Of a stretch of 64,000 bases of DNA, positions 50,437-62,500 are shown one piece after another (position 1 is the first letter of the stretch; every line of letters begins with the position of its first letter). Position numbers and translations under genes: made by a program. Source of the DNA: Vespa crabro (Eukaryota; Arthropoda; Insecta; Hymenoptera; Vespidae). Under the pieces are notes generated by a model that was not told where the DNA came from, ran no database searches, and was given only the letters and a program-made list of their open reading frames with translations. The stretch lies in the NCBI RefSeq assembly GCF_910589235.1, contig NC_060959.1:10342407-10406406 (forward strand), read 5' to 3'.

Positions 50437-51118
50437 ATTACCCGGAATATTCTGACGAAGTTTCAATATAAATTTCCTAATAATAAATTAGAAAAACGTC
50501 TTGCTTGACGGACCAAACGTCAAACGTCCTTTGATCTTCATGAACACATGTTTACGCCATTTTGAAATACGATTTCGTCATCGTCGAGAGATCGATCCAA
50601 TCAGAGTTTACTCTTTTAAGTAAAGTATTATTTTATCACGTAAGTTTAATTAAATTATTTATCGAAGTAATTGATTTTTGATATTAAATGTATATTAATG
50701 ACAAATTCCTTTTCTTAATTATCCTTTTATCAATAATCCTATATATATTACACGATAGTCGCCATCTTAAAACTATCAGAAGTCATTCCTCCTTGCTCGT
50801 ATTGCATATCCTCTTATGTGTTGACATTATCAATAATTAAACTTCCATATTAGGAGGATCATAATCAGGATATAAACACAATTGGATTGTTGGAGATTAT
50901 TAAAATATTCTTGATAAAATGTGTGTAAAGGAACAACAGATTGAAAGTGAAATTTACAATGCGAGCAATGGTATAAGAACTGTAGTGGATCGAATTATTA
51001 GGGATTAAGTCACAATATAGAGTCATCGATCTCTTTCCTTATTGAAAATATTCTACTTATTTATAACTGTAAAGTGAACGCACGAATAAAATATATAGTT
51101 GCATAAAATATCAAGAAA
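50437..51118. promoter_or_regulatory. Divergent promoter region of ABCF3 and the 232-residue gene
   Basis: A 0.68-kb gap between opposite start codons. It contains CCAATCAG at 50597-50604 and two GCCAT(T/C)TT motifs (50556-50564 and 50761-50770) resembling the YY1/Pho site. No TATA box is evident, as expected for housekeeping promoters. Confidence 0.5.
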
Positions 51119-51399
51119 ATGGCGACAGATGTCGAGGAATCAGATACCGATGATCATGAAAGACCAGCTCCGCCAAAACGACAACGTACACGATGCATTA
51201 AAGTCGATGAAAATTATTGGGAAACGGTAATTATTTATTAAAACTTTAGAGAGACTTATACACGACATTGTTACAAGACTAAGTATGTATTATTTTAATT
51301 AATTGCCTAATATATACATACATATATATATATATTAAGCAATAATGCGTGTATATATAGTCCGATATGTGTGTGTGTGTGTGTGTGTGTGTGTATTGC

Positions 51400-51455
<56 letters not shown>

Positions 51456-52144
51456 GAAATATAATTTTATTCATACAGAACAGCTTGTTGTTTTACCATG
51501 AAACAAATAATTTGATTTTGTTAATGAAACTTTCAAATTGATATTATTGTCAGGATAAAACATCATGCAACAGCAAACATACAATACAAGAGACAGAAAA
51601 TGTTGAGCATGAAGAAGTTGAAAGACGAGAGAAATTAAGGCGATGGCAAGCCTGCCAAGTGGCAAAAGGATTTGTAGACAATACTATTAATAAAATGCTG
51701 GAAAATTTTATCATGCCATCTGAATCCTATTCTGTGGAAGATCCAGAATTTCGTGTATTTAGGGGAAATGATATGGAAAATACAGCTGTAATGATGGCAA
51801 TTCGTAATCACGGTTTGGTTCAATCAACAGAACTCGTTTCTCAATCTGATACTTTCTATAATAATGGGGTACCTGGCTATTGGACTAATAATGATTATAC
51901 AAATGTATCGTGTTGTCCATCCAGTCATATGCAAGATACAGGAGATTTTTCTAATTCCATAGCTGCATCATCAGCAAATTCTTTGAAATTACATGATCCA
52001 GTAGAGATACCACGTTATAATGAGTCAACTTGGGATGTTGGTAAAATAGGGGATAATGATCAACAAGAAGATTTCTTAGAGCGAGCTGTAGCAGAAGCTA
52101 TCAAGAAAAAGGGCTTAAGTGCTCTAAGTGTAGATTACGGATGA
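51119..52144 (+). CDS. Unrecognised 232-residue protein, probably nuclear
   Basis: Two exons, 51119-51226 and 51554-52144, joined in phase 0. I cannot name the family. The N-terminus is acidic, then basic (ESDTDDHERPAPPKRQRTRC), which looks like a nuclear localisation signal. A helical segment (EVERREKLRRWQACQVAKGF) follows. The middle is polar, Ser/Asn-rich and probably disordered. The C-terminus is a compact helix (FLERAVAEAIKKKGLSAL). TAA lies in frame upstream of the ATG, and the start codon itself sits in AAGAAAATGGCGAC, close to a YY1-like element. Composition and ends look like a conserved regulatory protein. Confidence 0.75.
51371..51450. repeat. (GT)n and (TA)n microsatellites in intron
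   Basis: About 12 GT units, TTGCCTGA, then a TA run of over 40 bases, all within the single intron of the 232-residue gene. The short word TTGCCTAATATATA/TTGCCTGATATATA recurs on both sides of the GT run. Confidence 0.85.
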
Positions 52145-53446
52145 AATGTTTCTTTTCATTAATTGCCATACAAATGTATTGATACAAACATGGTATTATT
52201 ATATATAAGACTATTATATACACGCATGGTATATAATAGTGATAACTTTGTTCTTATTCTTTAGAAACTTTATTCGTACAACACAGTTAATTTTATCTAT
52301 AGTATATGTCAATATTAAAAAGACTTTATATATATATATATATATCAGCCACCCGTGTTCTCAAAAATTAATAGTTGCTGGTGTATTTTAACATCAAAAT
52401 ATGCTTGCATTATGATCAAAGCTTTTTTTTTTGCAAATTGGTTATTAATGAATGAAATGAATAATATAAATTTCTCTTTATTCAACTAATATAAACTATA
52501 AATTCGTTTGATAACTAATTATTATTTGTTCATTTATTTATACTAATATGAAATTTATTATAGACAGAACTTTCTACATAAAGAATGAAAATATAAATGT
52601 ATATAAATATATATGTATATATATATATATACATATATATTTATATATATAGGCACGTTAAGACTGTAGTATGTTTTATTTTTTATCAAATTGTACATCT
52701 GCTTAATTCTAATTTACATCCTTTATTCAAAAGATGTCATAACATTGAAATTAATAAGAAAACTGAATTATACCCTTACTCTGTATCGTACATATGTTTT
52801 TTCAAACGTGCCTCCTCTTTACATGTAAGTAAATATAAAATAAAAGTTACGATTACGTTGTAATTTAGAAAGCAGAATTTTATAAGAAAAAAAAAAAAAA
52901 AAAAGAAAAAGAAAACAAAATTTTAAGTATTCCGGAAACGTAGAAAAAGCTATATATATATAGAGAGATAAAGAAACAGAGAGAGATTTCAAAAACTTCT
53001 GTAATTTCAAGAGAATTATGAGAAAGAACCGATGAAGTCGTACGTTTAACGTAAATACGGGTTAAATAATAAAATAAAAAAAAGAAAAGAAAAAGAAAAA
53101 AAAAACAAGATGAAAGAAAATGATAGAAAAATGAATTTATCTGTCCGAAAAGTGAAATGTGATAATAAGATAGTGGACAAAGCATCGAAGAGGGATAAGA
53201 GTAGAAAGGGGGTTGGGAGGAAAGAAGGGAGGCGGAGAAGAGGAGAGAGAGAGAGGGAGAGAGAGAGAGAGGAGAAAGGTTTTTTGAGGCAGTCGCAAAA
53301 GAGTAGAAGAAGAGGGGTTTCAAGAACAACGGGAAGTGCAAGAGCGAGCAAAGACCGTAGTATTCGCGCGTCTCTGCTGACTGTTCGCGTAGCACGAGTA
53401 CGAAACGTGAGGGGTATAGGAAAGGAAGGGGAAAGGAAGGAACGTG

Positions 53447-53487
<41 letters not shown>

Positions 53488-53838
53488 ATTTCGCCTTGAG
53501 AGAGAGAGAGTGAGAGAGCGATTGAAAAAGAGTGAGGAAGGGAGGAAAGAGAGAAAGGAGCATAGGGAGGGGAAGGATAGAGCATAGTATCGGCGATGGT
53601 GGGGAGACCGAGAGGAATCGACGAATCGCGAACGAGAGGGGAGAAGCCACGGGCAGTGGGTGCACACGTACAAGGCGTAGTGACTGCACGCCGAGTCGGA
53701 ACGCGGAGCGAGCGAGCGTCGAATGAACGTTGATGTCGCATTTCCGTGCTGTTTTTCTACACGTTATAATATTATACCAATTAAAGGAGAACGATATTCT
53801 CAGTGTCTTCTATCTTAATTAAATCGTAAATTTAAACA
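52145..53838. promoter_or_regulatory. Mi-2 upstream region with GAGA tracts and CpG-rich block
   Basis: The left half is AT-rich 3' flank of the previous gene. From about 53100 the composition changes: GA tracts (53245-53275), a CpG-containing block (53320-53430 and 53640-53740), and a (CT)n tract (53451-53484) facing a (GA)n tract (53498-53518). This is the likely promoter and 5' leader of Mi-2. The long open frames across it, on both strands, are low-complexity by-products. Confidence 0.55.
53451..53518. repeat. Inverted (CT)n / (GA)n pair
   Basis: About 17 CT units, a 13-base spacer (TTCTATTTCGCCTT region), then GAGAGAGAGAGAG and TGAGAGAG. The two halves can pair to form a hairpin, and both strands offer GAGAG sites. 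Confidence 0.75.
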
Positions 53839-54893
53839 ATGGCATCGGACGAGGAGGTGGAGGAAAGCTACGCGGGTGAGTAGTGATCGGAAGAAGAGAA
53901 CACTATCGCCGAAACCGCCGGAAAGTTGCGTGTCCTCGTCGGCTAAGCAGGACGCGCGCTTTTCGTATGATGGCTGCCATGTCAATTGCTTCTTGTTGTT
54001 TTTTCTTTTCCTTTTTCATTTTTTCTCTTTGATTTTTCTTTTCCCTCTTTTTTTCCTTTTCCTTTTCTTCCTTTTCTTTTTCTTTTTTCCTTTTCTCTCT
54101 CTTTCTCTATCTCTCTCTCTCTCTCTCCTTTTTCCAAACATTTCTTTCTTGTCTCCCCCCCCCCACCCCTCTTACCCCGGGCCCTCCCCCTCCCCCTCTG
54201 TTTCGCATCAAGTCAGTCGGCAATACGGAACAAAACGCATCGAAAGAAGATTTTTGTGTCCTTCGTCGAATATGCGATCATGTATTTCGAAGTATTCTTT
54301 TCTCCTTGTCTCTCTCATTCTCTCTCCCCTCCTTCTCCTCTCTGTCTCACTCTTTTTTCTCTTCTCTTCTCTCTTCTCCTCTCTTTCAATCTCCCTCCCT
54401 CCTTCTCTTTCTCTCTCTCTCTCTTCCTCTCTCTCTCTCTTCCTCTCTGCCTACCTTCTACTTACTTACCTACCTACCTACCTACCTACCTACCTACCTA
54501 CCTACCTATCCTGATTCTCTTTCTCTTTTTATCTCATCTTTCTTGCTCGAATGCCGATCGCGCTGTTCGATTCAAAGGCGCGAGAATCTATTTCGTTCGG
54601 AAATAATTTCGTTTTCTTTTTTTCCTTTTTTTAAAGCTTTCTGAAAAGCTTTCGTTGCAACATTTACGATTGTCAAATGATATTATATATTGAGTACGTT
54701 AACATTTCGCGCCTTGTCCAGGATTGATCGATCCTACGATCGAGTGTCATGGAATATGATGATTCAACGTTCGGAAAGCGATCGGCGTTTGACCGCGTGC
54801 CGGAAAACTTCCTCGAAAAATCACATGGATGCGTCTTCTCCACTTTTTGCAACCTTCTTTTTTTTTTTATAATATCTTTTGTTGTATCGCTTA

Positions 54894-54932
<39 letters not shown>

Positions 54933-55509
54933 ATCTTTTTTACTCTCTCAGCTGTTTGTTTACATTTGAAATCCACACATTTATATTTTTGGCATAAAAA
55001 TAAATTACTCTTTTGCAATAATCATCGTCGAAATCAAAAATAGTACGCATATATAGTTTTGACGCAACTATTAATAAATATATGCGTCAGCAAACAAATA
55101 AATTTTCAATTCTTATCATTCGTACTTACTTTCTTATATTCGACTGTCGCGAAAGAATGAAGAATTTTGAATTGAACATGTATATCTGTTTTGTTTCGTT
55201 CAATCTAAGTATTATTATCAGTTTACTACCATTGTTATTACATCTAATATCCCTTTTCCCCTCTTTTTCCTTCTCCTGCTCCTCCTCCTCCTCCTCCGTC
55301 ATAGTACACGTTATTACTATATTATTGTTCTACTATTACTATTATTACTTGTACTATGTTTTATGCAGTAGTAGCGAACGTGAAATTATTAAAAATATGT
55401 CGCAATGAATACTCGTTAATCTATGATATTTTGTCGGTATTCTTATTACGATTATTATTATTATTATTATTATTATTATTTTTTTTTTTTTATTATTATT
55501 ATTATTTTT

Positions 55510-55540
<31 letters not shown>

Positions 55541-56470
55541 TTATTTTTATTATTATTATAAATATTATTATTATCATTATCGTCATCATTACTTTTCTAG
55601 GTAGTAACTTTGTGACGCTCGCTTCGGTTTTTGAAGTATCTAGTGCAGCTGTGTGTACTTCGTGACTGACACACTTATAGGGTTGTTATAATAGCCGGTT
55701 CGTGTACGCGATTATAAAATATTAAAAATCTTACAATTAACCTCTTTTCAATATACCCGTGAACATTTTTTTCTATAGATACGTTTTAAAATTATTTCGA
55801 AAGGCTTACGGGATCGATCGAGAGTACGATAAGATTATGAATAAATACTTCGTATGCGTTATGCCCTTTGAAAGAAAATGGCGGACGCACACTCGCACAA
55901 AGCATTCGCCGAACGCGGATTAGTCTGTAATAATTTGTACATTTTTGTTAAACTTACTTGTGCATAATATAATGCATACGTTACATTCGTAAACCGATTT
56001 TTCTCGTGTTTCTTATCATCGACAAATAGTCATCGTAATAGTTTATAAAGATAGTGAAAAATAGCATTTATATAAGTTTTAAATTTGGTTTAATAACCGT
56101 CAATCGTTCCTTTCAGGTATTAGAATATGGATGGTTAGTAAACGACGATTTAACGCATATATTTCTGTCATAAATAATAATATTTCTATTTTGGAGGGAA
56201 ACTTTCATTTCTGTTTTGTGATTTGTTATTGTGACATTTTGTGATGTTTTAATTTGTTTAAAAATTTTTTCGAATATCATATTTTCGTTTTAATCATTAT
56301 TTCAATTTCATAATATTTCATATTTTATTGGATTATTATGTTATAATATTTCTTATATTGTTATACTTTATTGATTTTGTCAGAGTTTAAGTGTGGTTTT
56401 CATTTTTGCCAAACCCAACTTATAATCACCATTCACATATTGATTTTGTCTGCTTAATACATATAGGAAC

Positions 56471-56536
<66 letters not shown>

Positions 56537-59500
56537 GTATATATATATATGTATATGTATAATAATAACCTGTAGAATAAAGCATTAGTTCTTTTGATGA
56601 ATCAATTACTTCAGAATTTTATTTTTTATATTTAAATTCAATTGATTTCTCCAGTTTTGTCTACTATTAAAATTTATTTTATTTTAATTTTTTGGTTATG
56701 TTTTATTGAAATATTATTAATATGAAATGTTCAGGAGAAGATGATCTGGATGAAACTGGAGGTCAGGTTTCTAATATTAGTCAACAAGTAGATGGCTCAT
56801 CTGATGCAGAGAAATCTCCAATATTAGTAAGTGTTCTTTTATGTATATATATATATATTTCTTCTTCTTTTAAATTTTGAATAAACTTATGAAATTCAAT
56901 ATATAAACATTAAATGTATCTATTTGTAGGAAGAAGACGATGATTATGAACCAGAAGAAAGAAAGAAAAAGAAAGGTAAAAAGCGGAAAGCACGTAGTGA
57001 AGATAAAAAAGGGAAGAAAAAGAAGAAAAAGAAAAAGTCTGATTCTGGAGATGTAAATATTATTGTATATATTATACAAGTAATTTTTATATGTATATCT
57101 GTTTTTTCTCGCAATAAGTTTTATTTGGAAAATATTAGGAAAGTGATTTCGGTGGTGGAGATGTTGGGGATGCAGCAGGAGATGATAGCGATTACGCGGG
57201 CAATAGGAAGAGCAGAAAATCTTCGTCGAGGAAATCATCCAGTCATAACGACTCAGTTACACAAGGACAGGAACCTACAACTGGAATGCCAACAATAGAA
57301 GAAGTGTGCAACACCTTTGGTTTAACTGATGTGCAAATAGAATATTCTGATGCAGATTTCCAAAATTTAACAACATACAAACTGTTTCAACAACATGTTA
57401 GACCACTTTTAGCAAAGGAAAATCCGAAAGTAAGTGATTTTATTATTTAGAAAGAGAAAGGTAATATCTTATTATTATTATTATTATTTTTTTTTTTTTT
57501 TTTTTTTCTTTTTTTTTTAATTCTAAGTGTTTTACAATTTGTTTCTGCATGCATTATGCACAGGTTCCAATGTCCAAACTGATGATGCTGGTAGCGGCTA
57601 AGTGGCGAGACTTCTCCGAGCTGAATCCACACACCCAACCGGATGCAGATGCGTCGTCTACAAATGTGGATGACGATAGCAGAAATGTAAGAACAAATCG
57701 CAGTGGTCCGGTCCAAGAGGCAGAGGATGAAGAGGACGACGACGAAGATAGTGATCGAAAAAGGAAGTCTAGGGGAACTAGGGCTAAAAAAGGCAAAAAA
57801 GCATCTAAAGTACCAACGCTTAAAATAAAACTTGGAAAACGTAAAAGGGGAAGTTCAGTATGTGATTTTTAATTGATTGCAACAATTCCGTGATGTTGTG
57901 CAATTAATTCGAGTTATGTGTTGCTTGTGTAATTGGTGTCTTTTACTTAATTAGGATGAAGAGGCAGAGGGAAGCGGGGCAGGTTCTGATCGCGATTCCG
58001 ACATGGAGTTCGAACAAATGCTGGCTAATGCAGAAAAAGGATCTGGTGGGGATGGAAACATGAAAGCAGGCGGAGAAGAGGGTGAAGTGGAACCACCGGC
58101 AGAACCTCCTGTTCGCAGAAAGGCAAAAACTAAGATTGGCAACAAAACTAAGAAAAAAAAGAAGACAAAAACTACATCTAAATTTCCAGATGGTGAAGAA
58201 GGTCTTCAGGTAGTTTTGTTTATAAATTTATATATTTACAACGAAGCAAGATATATTTTATTTTATTCGGCGTTATAAAAAAAAAAAAATTTTTCTTCCT
58301 TTTTTTTTTCTCTCTCTCTCTCTCTCTATTTTTTTTCCTATATTCTCTCAGACCGATCATCAAGATTACTGCGAAGTGTGTCAACAAGGTGGAGAAATCA
58401 TATTATGTGATACCTGCCCAAGAGCATATCATTTGGTGTGTTTAGAACCTGAATTAGAAGAAACACCGGAAGGAAAATGGAGTTGTCCTCATTGTGAAGG
58501 AGAAGGTATTGCAGGTACCTTCCTTGTAATCCCGATCCCTTTTCCTACCCATCACATTTGTACAAGTATACTGTCAAATTTATATTACAAATTGTTTATT
58601 ATATTTATTAGGTGCAGCAGAAGATGACGATGAACATATGGAATTTTGTAGAGTGTGTAAAGATGGAGGTGAATTGTTGTGTTGTGATAGTTGCACAAGT
58701 GCTTATCATACGCATTGTTTAAATCCTCCCCTGTCAGAAATTCCAGATGGTGACTGGAAATGTCCTAGGTGTTCTTGTCCGCCATTGCGTGGCAAAGGTA
58801 AACTGTTCTTATTTCTTTATACTTATTAAATAATAATTTTGTTATGTGTGTATGTGTATATATATATATATATTAACTTTTTGACTTTAGTTGCAAAAAT
58901 ATTAACGTGGAGGTGGAAAGAATGTCCGGAAACACCATTAGAAGAACCTTCAACAAGTAAAGCAGCACCAAAGCAACGTAAAATACGTGAATTTTTCGTA
59001 AAGTGGGCCGATATGTCTTATTGGCATTGTGATTGGGTCACAGAATTACAATTGGATGTTTTCCATCCACTTATGTTCAGGTAATTAAATAATAATGATT
59101 GATATGAATAAATGGTTAAATTATAGATAGAATAATGAGATGATTTGTAAAGAAAAAAATAGTTGTTTTATTAGATTTTATTTTCAGAAATTACTCGCGT
59201 AAATACGACATGGATGAACCACCGAAATTAGAAGAGCCATTAGATGAAAGTGACTCTCGTGTAAAGAGATTGAAAGAACAAGATGGTGCTACTAATAGAG
59301 ATGAATATAATTTAGAAGAACGGTTTTATCGCTATGGTGTACGTCCTGAATGGCTTGTTGTTCATCGAGTCATTAACCACAGACTTCAACGAGACGGTCG
59401 AGCAATATATCTTGTTAAATGGAGAGAACTAGGCTATGATCAAGCTACTTGGGAAGATGAACACGAAGATATACCAGGATTAAAACAAGCTATAGAATAT

Positions 59501-62500
59501 TATTTAGATTTAAGGGCAGCGAATTGTTGCGATGGCAGTTCCTCTCGTAAGGGTAAAAAAGGTAAACATCTCTTCATACTTCTTTTTATATTTATGAATT
59601 TCAAAAATGTTACTGCGATATTTTTTTTTTTTCTCTCTTCTTCTTTTAACAATATAATAAAACTTAACAGGTAAAGGTAAAAAGTCTAAAACACGCGAAC
59701 TTATTGATGACGAAGAGAGAACACCCAAACGTTACACACCACCACCGGATAAACCAACTACCGATCTTAAGAAAAAGTACGAACGTCAACCGGAATATTT
59801 GGATCAAACAGGAATGCAATTGCATCCTTATCAATTAGAGGTAACTGTTCCATTATTATATGATATTTAACAATAATGAATAATAATTGAAAATAATTGA
59901 AAACAATAAAAATATTGTTTTCTGCTTAGGGCTTAAATTGGTTGAGGTATTCATGGGGACAAGGAATAGATACTATATTAGCAGATGAGATGGGTCTAGG
60001 AAAAACCATACAAACGATAACATTTTTATATTCTCTTTATAAAGAAGGACATTGTAAAGGACCTTTCCTTGTATCCGTTCCACTCTCAACTATTATTAAT
60101 TGGGAACGTGAATTTGAGACCTGGGCACCTGATTTTTACTGTGTCACCTATGTTGGTTAGTATAAACTTTTAATTGTTATACTTTATCTGTTATAATCTT
60201 TATATCATGCAAATTGTAATATATAATAAAAATCTTGTTATTGTTTTTGAAAATATAGGTGACAAAGATAGTAGAATGGTGATCCGTGAAAATGAATTGT
60301 CATTTGAAGAAGGAGCCGTTCGTGGCATCCGAGCATCTAAAATTCGATCATCTCAAATAAAGTTTAACGTATTATTAACAAGTTACGAATTAATTTCCAT
60401 AGATTCAGCTTGTCTTGGTTCGATAGATTGGGCCGTACTTGTTGTAGATGAGGCACATAGATTGAAGTCGAATCAGTCCAAATTTTTCCGATTACTTGCA
60501 TCTTACAATATTGCATATAAACTTTTGTTAACCGGTACACCATTGCAGAATAATTTAGAAGAATTGTTCCATTTATTGAACTTCTTGTGTCGAGATAAAT
60601 TTAATGATCTAGCAGCATTCCAAAACGAGTTTGCTGATATCTCGAAGGAAGAACAAGTGAAAAAATTACATGAGATGCTTGGACCTCACATGTTACGACG
60701 ATTAAAAGCTGACGTCTTGAAGGTACATTACATTTATTTACATTTCTTTTTTTTTTTTCCTTTTCTTTCTTTCTTCTTTTTTCTTCTGATTTTTTTTATT
60801 CTTTTTTTTTTTTTTTTTTTTAATTCCATCGTCATAAATTATTTTAACAGAATATGCCAAGCAAATCGGAATTCATAGTCAGAGTTGAATTATCACCGAT
60901 GCAAAAGAAATATTACAAATACATCTTAACGAGAAACTTCGAAGCTCTTAATCCCAAGGGTGGAGGCCAACAAGTATCATTATTAAATATAATGATGGAT
61001 CTTAAAAAGTGCTGCAATCATCCCTACTTATTTCCCGCTGCATCACAAGAAGCACCAACCGGACCTAACGGAAATTACGAGACGTCGGCATTGATTAAAG
61101 CCGCTGGAAAATTAGTTTTGTTGAGCAAAATGTTAAAGAAATTAAGAGATGATGGTCATAGAGTTCTTATATTCTCTCAGATGACTAAAATGTTGGATAT
61201 ACTTGAGGATTATTTAGAAGGAGAGGGATACAAATATGAGAGAATAGATGGTAACATTACAGGTGCACAGAGACAGGAAGCTATCGATAGATTTAATGCT
61301 CCTGGTGCACAACAATTTGTATTTTTACTTTCTACGCGTGCTGGTGGATTAGGTATCAATTTGGCAACAGCAGATACCGTAATCATTTATGATTCTGATT
61401 GGAATCCACATAACGACATTCAAGCTTTCAGTAGAGCACATAGAATTGGTCAAGCCAATAAAGTTATGATTTATAGGTTTGTCACTCGTAACTCAGTGGA
61501 AGAAAGAGTAACGCAAGTAGCTAAACGTAAAATGATGCTTACACATTTGGTTGTTCGACCAGGCATGGGTGGTAAAGGTGCTAATTTCAGTAAACAAGAA
61601 CTCGATGATATTCTTCGGTTTGGTAAGTTTTAATTATGAGATAAATATGTACATATTATATTAATTTTTTTTTTTTCCCCAAGTTTCATCCAATGCAGAT
61701 GATATAGATTTACTCGAATAAAAGATATTAAATCTTAATTTTTTTTTTCTTTTCTATAGGTACCGAAGAATTATTTAAAGAGGAAGAAGGTAAGGAAGAT
61801 GAAGCAATTCATTACGACGATAAAGCTGTAGCTGAATTGTTAGATAGAAGTAAGGAAGGTATAGAGCAAAAGGAGAATTGGGCAAATGAGTACTTAAGTT
61901 CATTTAAAGTCGCATCTTACGTGACGAAGGAAGGTGAAACCGAAGAAGAAGCAGATACTGAGATTATTAAGCAGGAAGCTGAAAATACTGATCCAGCGTA
62001 TTGGATAAAGTTACTAAGGCATCATTATGAACAACAACAAGAGGATATAGCGAGAACACTTGGAAAGGGTAAAAGAGTTCGGAAACAAGTTAATTATAAT
62101 GATGGTGGTGTAACGGGTGATCAAGGTGCAAGGGATGATCAACCTTGGCAAGAAAATTTGTCGGATTACAACAGCGACTTTAGTGCGCCAAGTGACGATG
62201 ATAAGGAGGACGATGATTTCGATGAAAAGGGTGATGGAGATTTGTTATCTCGTAGAAGTAGACGAAGATTAGAGAGGAGAGATGAAAAGGATAGGCCTCT
62301 TCCACCGTTACTTGCTCGAGTAAATGGTAACATTGAGGTATTAGGTTTTAATGCTAGACAAAGAAAGGCATTCTTAAATGCTATTATGCGTTATGGGATG
62401 CCTCCGCAAGATGCATTTAATTCACAATGGTTGGTACGAGATTTGAGAGGGAAATCAGAAAAAAATTTCAAAGCTTACGTCTCCCTTTTTATGCGACATC

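Larger units (their letters stand above)
53876..56734 (+). other. Mi-2: Intron 1 of Mi-2
   Basis: A 2.86-kb intron after only 12 codons. It holds a C-run cluster (54154-54198), a (CTAC)n tract (54466-54510), poly(A) (54898-54930), an (ATT)n tract (55446-55576) and (TA)n (56476-56533). It also holds a non-repetitive block at 55590-56080 with an AAAATGGCGGA motif at 55875-55885 that may mark an internal promoter. Confidence 0.7.

Noticed and set aside
53046..53741. 231-codon minus-strand frame and overlapping plus-strand frames before Mi-2
   Set aside because: Composition is Ser/Leu or Arg/Glu repeats from CT/GA tracts; the region fits a promoter and leader better.
53876..54644. Plus-strand frames of up to 212 codons in Mi-2 intron 1
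   Set aside because: Generated by CT- and T-rich DNA; no family, and located after a consensus donor.
57554..57796. Minus-strand serine-rich frame over Mi-2 exon 5
   Set aside because: Reverse complement of Asp/Glu/Lys codons in the acidic Mi-2 segment.
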